Positions 8,802-18,127 of a DNA stretch of 58,228 nucleotides are shown here, piece after piece; within the stretch, counting starts at the first letter, position 1, and each line of letters starts with the position of its first letter. The notes beneath the pieces are model-generated. The model did no database searches and was not told the origin of the DNA. It saw only the letters and a program-made list of their open reading frames with translations. Both the position numbers and the translations under genes were made by a program. Source of the stretch: Lachnospiraceae bacterium (GTDB taxonomy: Bacteria > Bacillota > Clostridia > Lachnospirales > Lachnospiraceae); contig JAFRLH010000055.1 of assembly GCA_017431345.1 (NCBI GenBank), forward strand, positions 1 to 58,228, given 5' to 3'.

Positions 8802-9851
8802 TCAGCAAAAATTCGCCAGCCAACTATGCCTTTCAGTTATTTTTATCAATACTGCCGATGTTGCTATTGAAAGCGCCAGCATTGTGAACCATCCAATATA
8901 TGGATTTCCTCTCAGCAGCTGTTCGAATAGGCTCTTTTGAAACAATTCCGGCAAAGCCGATAGATAGATCCTCTGACATAAAAATATATCGGTACTCATT
9001 TTCCTGAACCAGATCGTTACTCTTGTCGTCTTCATCCGTATTCCAAGGCACCACAGAAGGAAGAAATAGGTAAATGGTAACAGCATAATTAACGTATTTA
9101 CATTCACTGCTCCAAGTTTTTTTATCACCAACGCTTCAGCAATAAAAAACATTCCAAAAATACATGTTAGGACAAGATTTCTTATTACATTTTCAGAATA
9201 ACTATTTTCGTCTTTCATTGAGATCATATATCCGATCAAAACAAAGGGAAATCCATTAAATATCCCGTTGCGTGTAGTAAAAAAGATATAGTTGTAACAT
9301 TCAAGGATTTTGCTTCCTTCAATTCTAAAACTATAACTAGCCCCCAAACACCCCAGAATATAGAATATACATCCAAGAAAAGCAGTCCATCTGACACCTA
9401 CTTTTTGAGCAAAGAAGAATACCAGTACTGCGCCTACCACAGTAGCAGGTAAAAACCATATCGTTTTATAGGTTGAATAAGTTACACAGGTCAGAAAATA
9501 GTGCAACACATCTGTTCTTGAAGTTCCATATTTCATCCATGTCAACATAGTGAAACACACATAAACCAATGACCAGCCAAAATACATGATCAATAGTTTT
9601 TTGCAGTACGTCCATAATATTATTTTACTAAAGTTGCCGTCTTTCATTTTTCGAAATAAAAAGAATCCGCTGCATGCGAAAAAGAAAGGAACAACGATAA
9701 CATATATAGAAGAAGCGTAATCAATGACCGGATGAATACGCCCCGCAGCATTTTCGGAGATATAATGGGCCGAAACAATCAACAGTGCCAACAACAACTT
9801 TACGATATCGACTGCTCCATATCCGTCGTTTTTTGTCGTCACCCCCCTCAT
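8802..9851 (-). CDS. Membrane acyltransferase (acyltransferase-3 family), third copy
   Basis: This is a multi-spanning protein of about 349 residues beginning MRGVTTKNDGYGAVDIVKLL; the segment VDIVKLLLALLIVSAHYIS is the degenerate family first helix ending in His. I prefer the ATG at 9851, which has AAGGA nine bases upstream, over a TTG two codons earlier. It follows the hydroxyacid dehydrogenase gene after 47 nt. It presumably modifies the same glycan as the other two acyltransferases. Family assignment is good; substrate is unknown. Confidence 0.8.
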   Translation of the reverse strand: MRGVTTKNDGYGAVDIVKLLLALLIVSAHYISENAAGRIHPVIDYASSIYVIVVPFFFACSGFFLFRKMKDGNFSKIILWTYCKKLLIMYFGWSLVYVCFTMLTWMKYGTSRTDVLHYFLTCVTYSTYKTIWFLPATVVGAVLVFFFAQKVGVRWTAFLGCIFYILGCLGASYSFRIEGSKILECYNYIFFTTRNGIFNGFPFVLIGYMISMKDENSYSENVIRNLVLTCIFGMFFIAEALVIKKLGAVNVNTLIMLLPFTYFFLLWCLGIRMKTTRVTIWFRKMSTDIFLCQRIYLSALPELFQKSLFEQLLRGNPYIGWFTMLALSIATSAVLIKITERHSWLANFC

Positions 9852-9898
9852 ATTCAAGATTCCTTCCTATGCTATAATATTCTCGTGATTTCAGATAT

Positions 9899-10816
9899 TC
9901 AATCTATGTTTCTAACTGACCATTCCTCAAGAGCGTTCATCACAACTTTTCTCAATCTCCCTACATTTTCCGCTGATACATAAGCATTATGCGGTATGAT
10001 TCTTACCCGATCAGCATTCCATCCCCAATATTCTTCATCAAGTGGTTCATTCTCAAAAGCGTCCAAAATAACTTTTCTGAATTTTCCTTGGTCAAGACTA
10101 TTCATCAACGCATCTTCATCGATCAGGCCACCTCTCGCCACATTTACCAGCACGGCATCATCTTTTACATATTCGAGGAATTCCGTGTTGATCATATGAT
10201 ATGTCTCCTCAGAAAGCGGAAGAGTCAGGATAATGATATCGCAGGTTTGTACAATTTCTCTTGCAAAATCCGGTTCATATATTTCTTTAAAATACTTCCT
10301 TGGCTTCGTATCGATATCAATCCCAAAAATATTATCCGTAAATCCGGAAAATCGTTTTGCCGTCTCCATTCCAACACTTCCCGTTCCGAAAATACAGATC
10401 CTGCTACGAGATATTTCGTGAAGATTTCTGTTTTTCTCCCATTTTCGCTTTTTCTGATTTTCATAAAAAAAGGACGGTGTTTTATATGCTTCAAGCACTG
10501 CCATAACCGTAAACTCAGCAATCGGTATGCTATATACCCCTCTGGCATTTCTGACCTCTATTCCCTTTTCCGCAGCATAATCCATGGGCATACGATCGGT
10601 TCCTGCGCTTAAAAGCTGTACCGCTTTCAGATTTCTAAATTCATTGATATCATGATGAATAAAGAGAAAATTACAGACCACGATATCATAAATATTCGAA
10701 TCCGGGATATGTTCCGCATCTTCCCGTTCGATCTTTGTTATATGGTATCCACATCCCTTCAGCCTCAGTTCATCTTCGGGGGATAGGCTAAAACTTCCCG
10801 TAATAAGTAAATTCAT
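9899..10816 (-). CDS. D-isomer-specific 2-hydroxyacid dehydrogenase (NAD-binding)
   Basis: This 305-residue protein has a Rossmann dinucleotide loop GTGSVGMETAKR near residue 140, the arginine-containing VNVARGGLIDEDAL motif, a Glu in FENEP and the catalytic His in IIPHNAYVS. These are the R-E-H residues of the phosphoglycerate/lactate dehydrogenase family. It should reduce a 2-keto acid or oxidise a 2-hydroxy acid. In a glycan operon beside rfbFG and an aldolase-like gene, a role in making an unusual sugar or hydroxyacid substituent is inferred rather than housekeeping serine synthesis. The N-terminal part is short and divergent. Confidence 0.87.
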   Translation of the reverse strand: MNLLITGSFSLSPEDELRLKGCGYHITKIEREDAEHIPDSNIYDIVVCNFLFIHHDINEFRNLKAVQLLSAGTDRMPMDYAAEKGIEVRNARGVYSIPIAEFTVMAVLEAYKTPSFFYENQKKRKWEKNRNLHEISRSRICIFGTGSVGMETAKRFSGFTDNIFGIDIDTKPRKYFKEIYEPDFAREIVQTCDIIILTLPLSEETYHMINTEFLEYVKDDAVLVNVARGGLIDEDALMNSLDQGKFRKVILDAFENEPLDEEYWGWNADRVRIIPHNAYVSAENVGRLRKVVMNALEEWSVRNID

Positions 10817-10849
10817 AAAATATCCTCTTTACCTATACCCTAACAACAA

Positions 10850-11902
10850 TTATGGAAATGCAAGGAATTCTTCTATCTGCTTATCCATAATCGGTCTGAC
10901 ATCTTCTCCCTCTGCCCACGCTTTACTCCATTCAACCACCTTCTCCATTGCAGTTTCAAGATTCCAGCGCGGTTTCCAGCCAAAAGCATGTTTCAGCTTT
11001 GAGCAATCGAGTTTCAGAAAATTTGCTTCATGCGGGCCACCGTCATACTGATTGATCCATTGTATCCCGTTTCCCCAAAGATTTACGAACAAATCTACAA
11101 GGGCACCTGTCTCATAACAGTCTCCATCATCAGGACCGACATTATACCATGACTGAAGTTCTGGATGCCCATATTGCATTGCAGCTATCATCAGATAGGC
11201 ATAGACTGGCTCAAGCACATGCTGGTATGGACGAGTCGAATGAGGATTTCTTACGATAATATCCTCTCCCTTCATTGCTGCCCTGATACAATCGGGAATG
11301 ATTCTATCTTTCGCGAAGTCTCCTCCTCCAATTACATTTCCTGCCCTGGCTGTAGATACAGCTACGTAACTATTTAGAAAAGAAGCCTTGTAACTGTGAG
11401 TCACTAGTTCAGAACATGATTTGGAATTAGAATACGGATCATATCCGTCAAGCGGTTCATTTTCTCTGTACCCCCACTCCCATTCCCTATTCTCGTACAC
11501 TTTATCAGTAGTCACATTTAGAAAAGAACGCACAGAATCTGTAAGCCTGACTGCTTCACAGATATTTACGGTTCCCATAACGTTTGTACTATATGTATTC
11601 ACCGGATCCTTATAACTGATACGTACGATCGGCTGGGCTGCCATATGTATGACGATTTCAGGTTGGTATTTCTCAAACACTTGAAGGATATGCTCCAGAT
11701 CCCGAACATCCCCTTTTATATGTGTAATCTGATCCTTTACACCACATAGATCAAAAAGACGTGTTTCTTTTTTGCTGCAGGTCGAATATCCAATCACTTC
11801 AGCACCGTAATTAACCAAAATCACCGACATCCAGGAACCTTTAAAACCAGTATGACCGGTTAACAGTACTTTTTTCCCTTTATAAAAATTCAGATCCATC
11901 AT
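10850..11902 (-). CDS. rfbG: CDP-glucose 4,6-dehydratase
   Basis: This 350-residue extended short-chain dehydrogenase has TGHTGFKGSW near residue 15 (NAD loop), a VTTDKVYENREW stretch and the YSNSK active-site Tyr/Lys pair. Very high similarity in pattern to RfbG is evident, including the VLEPVYAYL and GWKPRWNLETAMEKV regions. It converts CDP-glucose to CDP-4-keto-6-deoxyglucose. It shares its first base with the stop codon of the upstream gene rfbF, which makes its substrate. No rfbH-type 3-dehydrase for the next dideoxysugar step is seen in the window, so the final sugar is uncertain. Confidence 0.95.
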   Translation of the reverse strand: MMDLNFYKGKKVLLTGHTGFKGSWMSVILVNYGAEVIGYSTCSKKETRLFDLCGVKDQITHIKGDVRDLEHILQVFEKYQPEIVIHMAAQPIVRISYKDPVNTYSTNVMGTVNICEAVRLTDSVRSFLNVTTDKVYENREWEWGYRENEPLDGYDPYSNSKSCSELVTHSYKASFLNSYVAVSTARAGNVIGGGDFAKDRIIPDCIRAAMKGEDIIVRNPHSTRPYQHVLEPVYAYLMIAAMQYGHPELQSWYNVGPDDGDCYETGALVDLFVNLWGNGIQWINQYDGGPHEANFLKLDCSKLKHAFGWKPRWNLETAMEKVVEWSKAWAEGEDVRPIMDKQIEEFLAFP

Positions 11903-12684
11903 TAATCATCCCATTTTTTCCACGGCGCATTACCGGATTCAAACATACTTTCAAGAATATCCATCTCTCTCTTTGTATCCATACACTGCCAAAAGCCTCT
12001 GTGCATATAAGACATGAGTTCGCCTTCAGAAGCCAGCTTTTCGAGCGGGTCACGCTCAAATATCGTTCGATCTCCTTCTATATAATCAAAAACCCGTGGT
12101 TCTAAAACCATATACCCTGCGTTTATTGGAGCTTCGTCACTCTTGCTTTTTTCTCGAAAAGATTTAACTGCGTTCTTTCCGTCAATATCAAGTATACCTT
12201 TCTGCTGTTCAAGCATTACTGCTGTCAGTGTAGCCGTTTTCCCGTTCTTAACATGATATTCGAGCAACTTATTTATATCCACATCACAGACACCATCTCC
12301 ATAAGTCATAAAAAATCTTTCATCGCCGATATAATGCCTGATTCGTTTAATCCTGCCACCCGTCATGGTATTTAAACCTGTATCTACCACTGTTACCTTC
12401 CACGGCTCCACGTGCCGTGAGTGAACAATAATGTCATTTTTTCCCTCTGTATAATCAAAAGTCACATCACTATTAATCAAAAAATAATCCGCAAACCACT
12501 CCTTAATCACATTCTGTTTATACCCGGCACAGATAATAAATTCATTATGTCCATAAAAGCTGTACTCCTTCATAATGTGCCAGAGTATCGGTTTTCCTCC
12601 AATCTCCACCATTGGTTTAGGTTTAAAGCGAGATTCTTCAGAAATCCGGGTTCCGAATCCACCTGCCAAAAGAACTACTTTCAT
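11902..12684 (-). CDS. rfbF: Glucose-1-phosphate cytidylyltransferase
   Basis: This 260-residue nucleotidyltransferase starts MKVVLLAGGFGTRISEESR, followed by KPKPMVEIGGKPILWHIMK, the signature of RfbF. It also has MTYGDGVCDV as the metal-binding segment. It forms CDP-glucose from CTP and glucose-1-phosphate. The ATG at 12684 is preceded by GGAGATTA and gives the normal family length; an upstream in-frame start would add nine residues. It feeds the overlapping rfbG gene. Confidence 0.95.
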   Translation of the reverse strand: MKVVLLAGGFGTRISEESRFKPKPMVEIGGKPILWHIMKEYSFYGHNEFIICAGYKQNVIKEWFADYFLINSDVTFDYTEGKNDIIVHSRHVEPWKVTVVDTGLNTMTGGRIKRIRHYIGDERFFMTYGDGVCDVDINKLLEYHVKNGKTATLTAVMLEQQKGILDIDGKNAVKSFREKSKSDEAPINAGYMVLEPRVFDYIEGDRTIFERDPLEKLASEGELMSYMHRGFWQCMDTKREMDILESMFESGNAPWKKWDD

Positions 12685-12745
12685 AGTTAATCTCCTTAAA
12701 TAATCATTCACAATCTCATCTACATAGTTATTTCATAAATATGTC

Positions 12746-13795
12746 TTACAAATGATCATTTGCAAGGCTATCCAAGACACTTTTGAGGTTTTCGTCAGTA
12801 TATCTATGCCTTAATTCGTTTGGAATATTCTGTAAAACATAGTTGATCTTCGGATAAGAAAATTTCATTTTCATTCTCATGATCATTGCATATTTGTAAG
12901 CAGTATTATACAGTGCTGGCAGAGAACGATCAACAGAATATCCCCACTGTCCGTAAGATGTAAGCGGTTCGATCAGATCGCAGACTTCAAGAATCTCATC
13001 AAAGACATATTGTTTACCGTAATGTCTATTCAAATGTGGAAGAATGATTTCTGTCTGAAGATTTCCAGCTCCCTGTCCCATACCTATAGCACAAGAATCA
13101 ACAATGACTGGCCTGTCGCCTGCTATTCTAATAAACTCTTTCGCATTTGAGAAAGCAAGATTTAAATTGTTATGTGCATGGAATCCAATTCTTATTTTTT
13201 TATCCAGCCTCTCATCGTAAAATCTGAAAAGTCTCTCTACGTCTTCTGGCTGCATATACCCAAAACTATCTACAAAGTATAGCGCATACGCATGCATTCG
13301 ATTAGCACGTTCAATCAACATTTCCAATTCATCTTCAGTATATCGCATTGTGAGCATCGGTTGCACAAACGTATTATACCCTTTTTGAGATAACATCTCA
13401 CAAAATGCGACTGATTTTTCCAGTTCTGAATATCTGAGAATCACACGTGTCCCATCTACTAAAGAAGGATTTCGCTCAGGTATCATGTTTGGATCTGTAT
13501 CTGGCCCGGTGAAAAGCGCAACATACATCTGTTTTGAATTTTTTTTAAACGGCAAAAAACGTGAAATATCCTCTATACTGAAATAATTTGCGAACGGACT
13601 TCCAATAAAGCGGCTTTTTTCTATATATCCAAGTTCTACAATATCTACATCAGACTTCACAAGATGATCTCTTGATTCTGATATGATCTCTTTTGTGAAT
13701 CGAACCTCTGAGATTCCCGCTCTGTAAGATGCCTCCAGCCCCTGTCCTCCATCTCGCAGGGTACAATCCAGTAATTGTATTTTTAGATTGTTCAT
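12746..13795 (-). CDS. DRE-TIM metallolyase (HMGL-like aldolase domain protein), first gene of polysaccharide operon
   Basis: This is a protein of about 349 residues with IQLLDCTLRDGGQ at the N-terminus, the DRE-TIM metal/substrate motif of HMG-CoA lyase, 4-hydroxy-2-oxovalerate aldolase and isopropylmalate synthase relatives. It also has IGFHAHNNLNLA, supplying the metal-binding HxH-N. These enzymes make or break C-C bonds using pyruvate or acyl-CoA-type substrates. I infer that it supplies a carbon skeleton for an unusual glycan component, perhaps with the 2-hydroxyacid dehydrogenase downstream. ATG at 13795 is used; a TTG two codons upstream is possible. The SD is weak. The exact reaction is unknown. 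Confidence 0.8.
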   Translation of the reverse strand: MNNLKIQLLDCTLRDGGQGLEASYRAGISEVRFTKEIISESRDHLVKSDVDIVELGYIEKSRFIGSPFANYFSIEDISRFLPFKKNSKQMYVALFTGPDTDPNMIPERNPSLVDGTRVILRYSELEKSVAFCEMLSQKGYNTFVQPMLTMRYTEDELEMLIERANRMHAYALYFVDSFGYMQPEDVERLFRFYDERLDKKIRIGFHAHNNLNLAFSNAKEFIRIAGDRPVIVDSCAIGMGQGAGNLQTEIILPHLNRHYGKQYVFDEILEVCDLIEPLTSYGQWGYSVDRSLPALYNTAYKYAMIMRMKMKFSYPKINYVLQNIPNELRHRYTDENLKSVLDSLANDHL

Positions 13796-13864
13796 GCACA
13801 ATTTCTTAACATGTCCTCGTCAAGAGTATCAGGTGTTTGTTAAGTTCCTCCCTATTTTTGCTCC

Positions 13865-13894
13865 ATTCTATCACAAAAAGATGTCTATTGTCGA
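13865..13894 (-). promoter_or_regulatory. Predicted sigma-70-type promoter of polysaccharide operon
   Basis: On the reverse strand TCGACA (13889-13894) and TAGAAT (13865-13870) are separated by 18 bases. This places a start near 13858 and leaves a leader of about 60 nt before the aldolase gene. A related sequence occurs at 14420-14448. Confidence 0.6.
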
Positions 13895-13900
13895 TACAGG

Positions 13901-14597
13901 CAATCCTGAGGTAAATATCGTTCCAACCATTTCAAATATCTATTACCGCTAGCCTTCCAGATCCACTTAAATTCTCAATGTCTCTGAATATTTTTAATCA
14001 ACTAAAACTTCCCACTCCGAAAAGGTGTGTTGAGCCTTAAAACTCAATTATTCAGGCAATTTAAAAAGCATAGCCCCTGTTCCTCTGGTCTAATTGAATT
14101 GTCCAGAAACAACCACACCGAGGAGGTTTTCTATGCCAATTTCAGTTCTACCACAGGACAAGGATGAACAGGCACTTTTTAATGCGATTTCTTCCTTTCT
14201 TCGCATATTCGATCAACCCACAATAATACCAGATACTGTAACTACCAAAGAATTTTCCTTGATGATCAATAACGACATCAGTGAAAGTTTTTCTCCGGTC
14301 TCTGCTTCGACAGAATGGTTCCTACTTCCGTGAATGATCGTTTGGGTTTAGCCTCTCTTCCGGACATCCTTCAATTTATACTTACTTCGATTAACGGAAC
14401 CTCTTCACTCTTTTCGTCTATTCTATCACGAAATGAATATTATGTCGATACGGCATTTTCCGGGCATTGCTTTTCCTTGCTCCGGGGTCTGACTAAAGCC
14501 GCTGCAAAGAGCGGTGGATCCTTCGTCGCCGGCGCTCCTCCGGATGACAGGAACGGGGCAGCTGACAAAGTCACGGCATCCTGAAGTTCATCCGCCC
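13901..14597. other. Decayed intergenic region upstream of the polysaccharide operon
   Basis: No convincing gene is seen. A second promoter-like pair on the reverse strand (TCGACA 14443-14448, TAGAAT 14420-14425, 17-base spacer) resembles the operon promoter. On the forward strand an AGGAGG SD (14121-14126) precedes a 66-codon frame at 14133-14333 of no recognisable family; it may be a remnant. Around 14514-14550 lies a GGATCCTTCG...CGGATGACA palindromic sequence, also found near 16870 and 50660. The stretch is probably a graveyard of insertions. Confidence 0.5.
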
Positions 14598-15012
14598 CTA
14601 CATGATTCCTTCGAACAGTATTTTCCCATCTGTTTCGAACCGTTTTATCCTGTTTTCCCTGTTCATATTAAAGTTAACAACTCAGTATTTAACCCATACT
14701 CAAGCTAAAGTACTACAGATATTCGCTGATCTGTTTCTCGTCTGCTTTGTTGTATCTCGGCCCGAGCCAGATCTTCAGCTTCATGATATACTACTGACCC
14801 AAACAGTCCACGATCATATCTGTGCAGGTATCCGCAAGCAGATTTTTTAAAACCGTCAGCGTTTTGGTCTTTCCGTACTGTCTGGCTCTGTTAATTCAGA
14901 AATACTTTCCGTCATCAACCAGCCTTTTGATCTCCTTCACCAATTCAGCGAGATCCGCCATAAAATGCTTTGATGGTGCACACATTCCTGTTGTATTGAA
15001 TGCTTTAGCCAT
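14598..15012 (-). pseudogene. AAA-ATPase-like / PD-(D/E)XK-type protein, internally deleted remnant
   Basis: The reverse strand from 15012 reads MAKAFNTTGMCAPSKHFMAD, then a stop, then INRARQYGKTKTL. This is the N-terminus and P-loop region of the AAA-ATPase-like family (DUF1703-associated) common in Clostridia and Bacteroidetes. After NLLAD it jumps into a frame reading LKIWLGPRYNKADEKQISEYL, the nuclease-like C-terminal part, and a shifted frame ends FETDGKILFEGIM. Family members are several hundred residues long, so most of the middle is lost. Several in-frame stops and a frameshift show decay. Assignment is from remembered family motifs. Confidence 0.75.
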
Positions 15013-15218
15013 TTGCTCTGCATAATATCAGTCATGCTTTACAAATCGTTTACACAGATATATTTTGTCGGGATATTATAACATGAAGCAAAAGTATTGT
15101 CGATAGATCAGAACAGTACGTACGAAAAAGGGAAGAATAATGCCGACTGCTTTGTTTACGGCCGCCCAGAATATATTCTATTTTGCTTTTTCCAGTCTGT
15201 TTTCCATTAAATTACCGT

Positions 15219-16835
15219 TCACATTTTCACTGTTTTTATCCGCTCTCTCCCAGCCAGTCCAGCGACATGCAAGCCGCTTTGGAGCGCTTCGATGAGCACT
15301 TCGATAATTCGACTGGTGATCTTCTCTCCCGGCACGATCACAGGTATACCCGGAGGGTAGACAGTGACAATGCCGCCGGCGGTCTTTCCTTCTGCATCCC
15401 TTAAGTTAACCGGTTCACTGTCTCTATGGAAGGCTTCCGCCGGGGTCATGGACTTGTTCATACGGGACGCCGCAGCTGTTTCCCACACCGGATTGTTTTT
15501 CTTTACTTCCCGCTCTTCTCCGGTCCTGCATTGAAAGGATTCCTTTTCGGGCATTCCGGATCCATGATCTTCTTCGCAGCCGGTCCAGGCAGCATGGATT
15601 GCTTTCAGCGCCTCCGCAAGTCGGTCCAAGCTTTCCTTCGTATCTCCGGCGCCAGTCATCGCGATCACATAGGATCCTGCAGCCATCTCTGTTTCGATAT
15701 TGTATTCTTCTCTTAACACTGTCATCAGATCATTCCCGGTGCGACCGGTTCCGGCTGCAGAAATCACGATCTTCGAAGGATCTCTGTCAAAGAAAATGCC
15801 AGCGCCACCGGGCGGAATGATACGAAGCGTTTTCAGGTTCCCCGTTTTTTTGTAAAAACGGTTCAGACTCTCCAGCCACTCCCCGTCCCAGTCAGGCCGC
15901 GATCTGAATCTTAATGCGTTTTCTATGCCGCACAGCAGAACATAAGACGGACTGCTGGTCTGGTAAATGTCCAGGTACCGCTTGATTTTTTCCGGTTCAA
16001 CGAATCCTGCGCGACAGTGCAGGATGCCTGTCTGGGTAGGAGCGGGAAGCGTTTTATGCAGGCTCTGGACAACAATGTCGGCGCCGAGCGAAATGGCACT
16101 GAAAGGAAAATACGGGACGGCTGTTCCGGCATCTTCGACAGTTCCGCTCTTCCGGTTTTCTGTTCCGGGACGCTCTCCCAGGACGGTTTTTCCTGAACAG
16201 GCAGTCTCTGCAGTTTCCTTCCCTTTTACCGACAGATGAGCGCCGTGGGCTTCATCCACCAACAGCGGCACATTATACGCATGGCATATTTCCGAGATCT
16301 GACGGATGTCTGAAATGACACCTTCGTACGCAGGAGATGTGACAACAACGAGAGAATGCTGCTCCCCTGCCTGTTCAGCCGCTGCAAGCGCTGCCTCGAT
16401 ATCACGCGGCTTTATACTTCCTGCGAATCCATAATCCGGATGGACCGGCGGAAAAATATAATCCGGCCGCAGTGCATTAAGGATCACGGCATGATATACC
16501 GACAAATGACAATTCCTTGCCATCAGGATCCGGTCTCCCGGCTTTACACAGGCTGAAATACCCGCAAGAATACCGACGGTGCTGCCATTTACCAGATAAA
16601 AGCTCCGGTCAGCGCCGTAGAGCGCAGCGGCGGCAGACTGACTGTCTTTCAGGATACCGGATGGATCATGGAGGTCGTCAAAGCCATAGATCTCCGTGAT
16701 ATCGATATCCTGAAGCGCGGACATATGGAAAACACCGCTGTTGCGCTTGTGCCCGGGCATGTGCATGGGAAGGGCATCGGAGGCGACGTAGGTATGCAGC
16801 TGTTGTTCGAGATTGAAATCGTAGTCTGTGCTCAT
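15219..16835 (-). CDS. PLP-dependent Orn/Lys/Arg decarboxylase (Gram-positive type)
   Basis: This 538-residue fold-type-I PLP enzyme has PMHMPGHKRN near residue 22, DIDITEIYGFDDLH, LVNGSTVGILA (phosphate/PLP pocket), VDEAHGAH (residues 193-200) and the Schiff-base lysine K261 in QSLHKTLPAPTQ. These are hallmarks of the YaaO/SpeA-like arginine, lysine or ornithine decarboxylases. A polar insertion of about 40 residues (205-245) lies just before the lysine motif, which is unusual. The C-terminal domain ends with a PPGIPVIVPGE motif. It likely makes a polyamine precursor. It is monocistronic by spacing. Which amino acid is used is undecided. Confidence 0.92.
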   Translation of the reverse strand: MSTDYDFNLEQQLHTYVASDALPMHMPGHKRNSGVFHMSALQDIDITEIYGFDDLHDPSGILKDSQSAAAALYGADRSFYLVNGSTVGILAGISACVKPGDRILMARNCHLSVYHAVILNALRPDYIFPPVHPDYGFAGSIKPRDIEAALAAAEQAGEQHSLVVVTSPAYEGVISDIRQISEICHAYNVPLLVDEAHGAHLSVKGKETAETACSGKTVLGERPGTENRKSGTVEDAGTAVPYFPFSAISLGADIVVQSLHKTLPAPTQTGILHCRAGFVEPEKIKRYLDIYQTSSPSYVLLCGIENALRFRSRPDWDGEWLESLNRFYKKTGNLKTLRIIPPGGAGIFFDRDPSKIVISAAGTGRTGNDLMTVLREEYNIETEMAAGSYVIAMTGAGDTKESLDRLAEALKAIHAAWTGCEEDHGSGMPEKESFQCRTGEEREVKKNNPVWETAAASRMNKSMTPAEAFHRDSEPVNLRDAEGKTAGGIVTVYPPGIPVIVPGEKITSRIIEVLIEALQSGLHVAGLAGRERIKTVKM

Positions 16836-17073
16836 AGTGTTTCAGTAAAGCCGCGGTTTCCAGGGCGTGGATCCTTCGGCAAGCTCAGGATGACAAGTTG
16901 AGGAAGGGCTCTTTACAGTTTTTGTAAACCCGCAACCTGCAGAGCGGAGGTCCTTCGGCTGCAGGTTCCTTAAGGATAGCAGCGCTGAAAACCCTGCCGA
17001 AAGCAGGGAATTTATGGTGTCGAAAGCAGTCCCTTTTTACGGGAAAAAGGCCGGCGCAAAAGCCGACCTTTTT
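16836..17073. repeat. Hairpin-rich intergenic stretch with terminator of the NlpC/P60 gene
   Basis: The stretch holds a GGATCCTTCGGCAAGCTC repeat copy (about 16870-16895), a hairpin with perfect arms AACCTGCAG/CTGCAGGTT (16931-16965) and a CCCTGC/GCAGGG hairpin near 17000. At about 17043-17073 the reverse strand forms AAAAGGTCGGC...GCCGGCCTTTTT, a good intrinsic terminator for the gene at 17085-18029. No coding sequence is apparent. Confidence 0.65.
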
Positions 17074-17084
17074 ATTTTCTGCTT

Positions 17085-18029
17085 TTAGTTTCCAACGATA
17101 TTCCTGAACTTCACAGCGGAAGGGGAACGGTAATCGATCCTGGAGATCCGGATCCCGCCTGAAGGATATTTGCTGCCCTGGTGTCCGGAAGCATTGATGA
17201 TATATCCGTTTCCGATATAGATCGCACAGTGACCGATGCTGCGATCACGGGAATTATGCGGATAAAACAGCATATCTCCGGCCTTCAGCTGGGAACGTTT
17301 TATCGCTTTCCCGCAGTTGGAAAGGCGCCATGCGGTTGCGTCAGATGGTACCATAACGCCGGCATTTCGGAATGCCCTCCTTGCAAAGGTAGAGCAATCG
17401 ATACCCTGTGTAAGGGAATTGCCGCCCATTTTGAATCTGGTACCCATATACGGAAGTCCGTACTGGCAGATCTTGATTCTTTTACGGTTCTTTGCTGATT
17501 TTGTGCTCAAACCGAATGTTTTGGTATCAATTATATTAAGCTTTACGTTTTTGAGCAGAATATATCCCTTCTTATTGCTCTTGTTGGGCATATATACTCT
17601 GATCCATTTGTAATTTTTTCCTTTTGTAGCATGGGTAAAATTACAGACGATGCAGTTATTCTTTGTAAACTTACCGATGGCTTTGCCGCGATTATTTCCG
17701 CCCTTTTTATAGACATAGGTCTTTTTCTTTGCGGTAGCGATGATCCAGTATCTTTTATCAAGCCCGAAATATTTATCCAGATTCCCGGCCTTCTTTTTTT
17801 TCTTTTTTGCGGCTTTTGTCGTCTCCTCTTCAGCAGCCTTTTCTGCTCCAGAGTCTTCAGCAGCATCCTCTGCTGTGGTCTCCTCTTCCGTCAAGGTTAC
17901 TTCCGGAGTGGATTCAGTACTTTCCTCAACCATCACATCACCTTCCGTTGCCATTACCGGTTCCGCCGCAGAGGCGAACCCGATCACCGCTGCCAGAAGC
18001 AAGGCTGTCAGTCTCACGCTTATCTTCAT
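17085..18029 (-). CDS. Secreted NlpC/P60 (C40) cell-wall endopeptidase
   Basis: This 314-residue protein has a clear signal peptide (basic start, hydrophobic core, cleavage near AAEPVMATEG at residues 21-30). A low-complexity Glu/Thr/Ala linker follows, then a run of lysines near residue 75, an SH3-like region (about 90-165) and a C-terminal NlpC/P60 domain. Catalytic residues are visible: Cys212 in GIDCSTFARR, His267 in SIGHCAIYIG and His283. Such enzymes cut gamma-D-Glu-diaminoacid bonds in peptidoglycan peptides. It has its own promoter and terminator, with AAGGAGG before the ATG. Its place beside the Tad operon may relate to wall remodelling, but this is inference. Confidence 0.93.
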   Translation of the reverse strand: MKISVRLTALLLAAVIGFASAAEPVMATEGDVMVEESTESTPEVTLTEEETTAEDAAEDSGAEKAAEEETTKAAKKKKKKAGNLDKYFGLDKRYWIIATAKKKTYVYKKGGNNRGKAIGKFTKNNCIVCNFTHATKGKNYKWIRVYMPNKSNKKGYILLKNVKLNIIDTKTFGLSTKSAKNRKRIKICQYGLPYMGTRFKMGGNSLTQGIDCSTFARRAFRNAGVMVPSDATAWRLSNCGKAIKRSQLKAGDMLFYPHNSRDRSIGHCAIYIGNGYIINASGHQGSKYPSGGIRISRIDYRSPSAVKFRNIVGN

Positions 18030-18127
18030 AGTGTCCTCCTTGTATATCCCCTTTTATCTTATTGCATGCGATCATTCCTGTAGAAGCGAACGCGGTCCGC
18101 AAGCGCGGACTTCGCATCGTATCAGCC

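Noticed and set aside
14094-14333. A small forward gene with a strong SD in the decayed region
   Set aside because: The SD is good but the 66-residue product matches nothing I recognise and the surroundings are decayed; kept only as a remark in the region entry.
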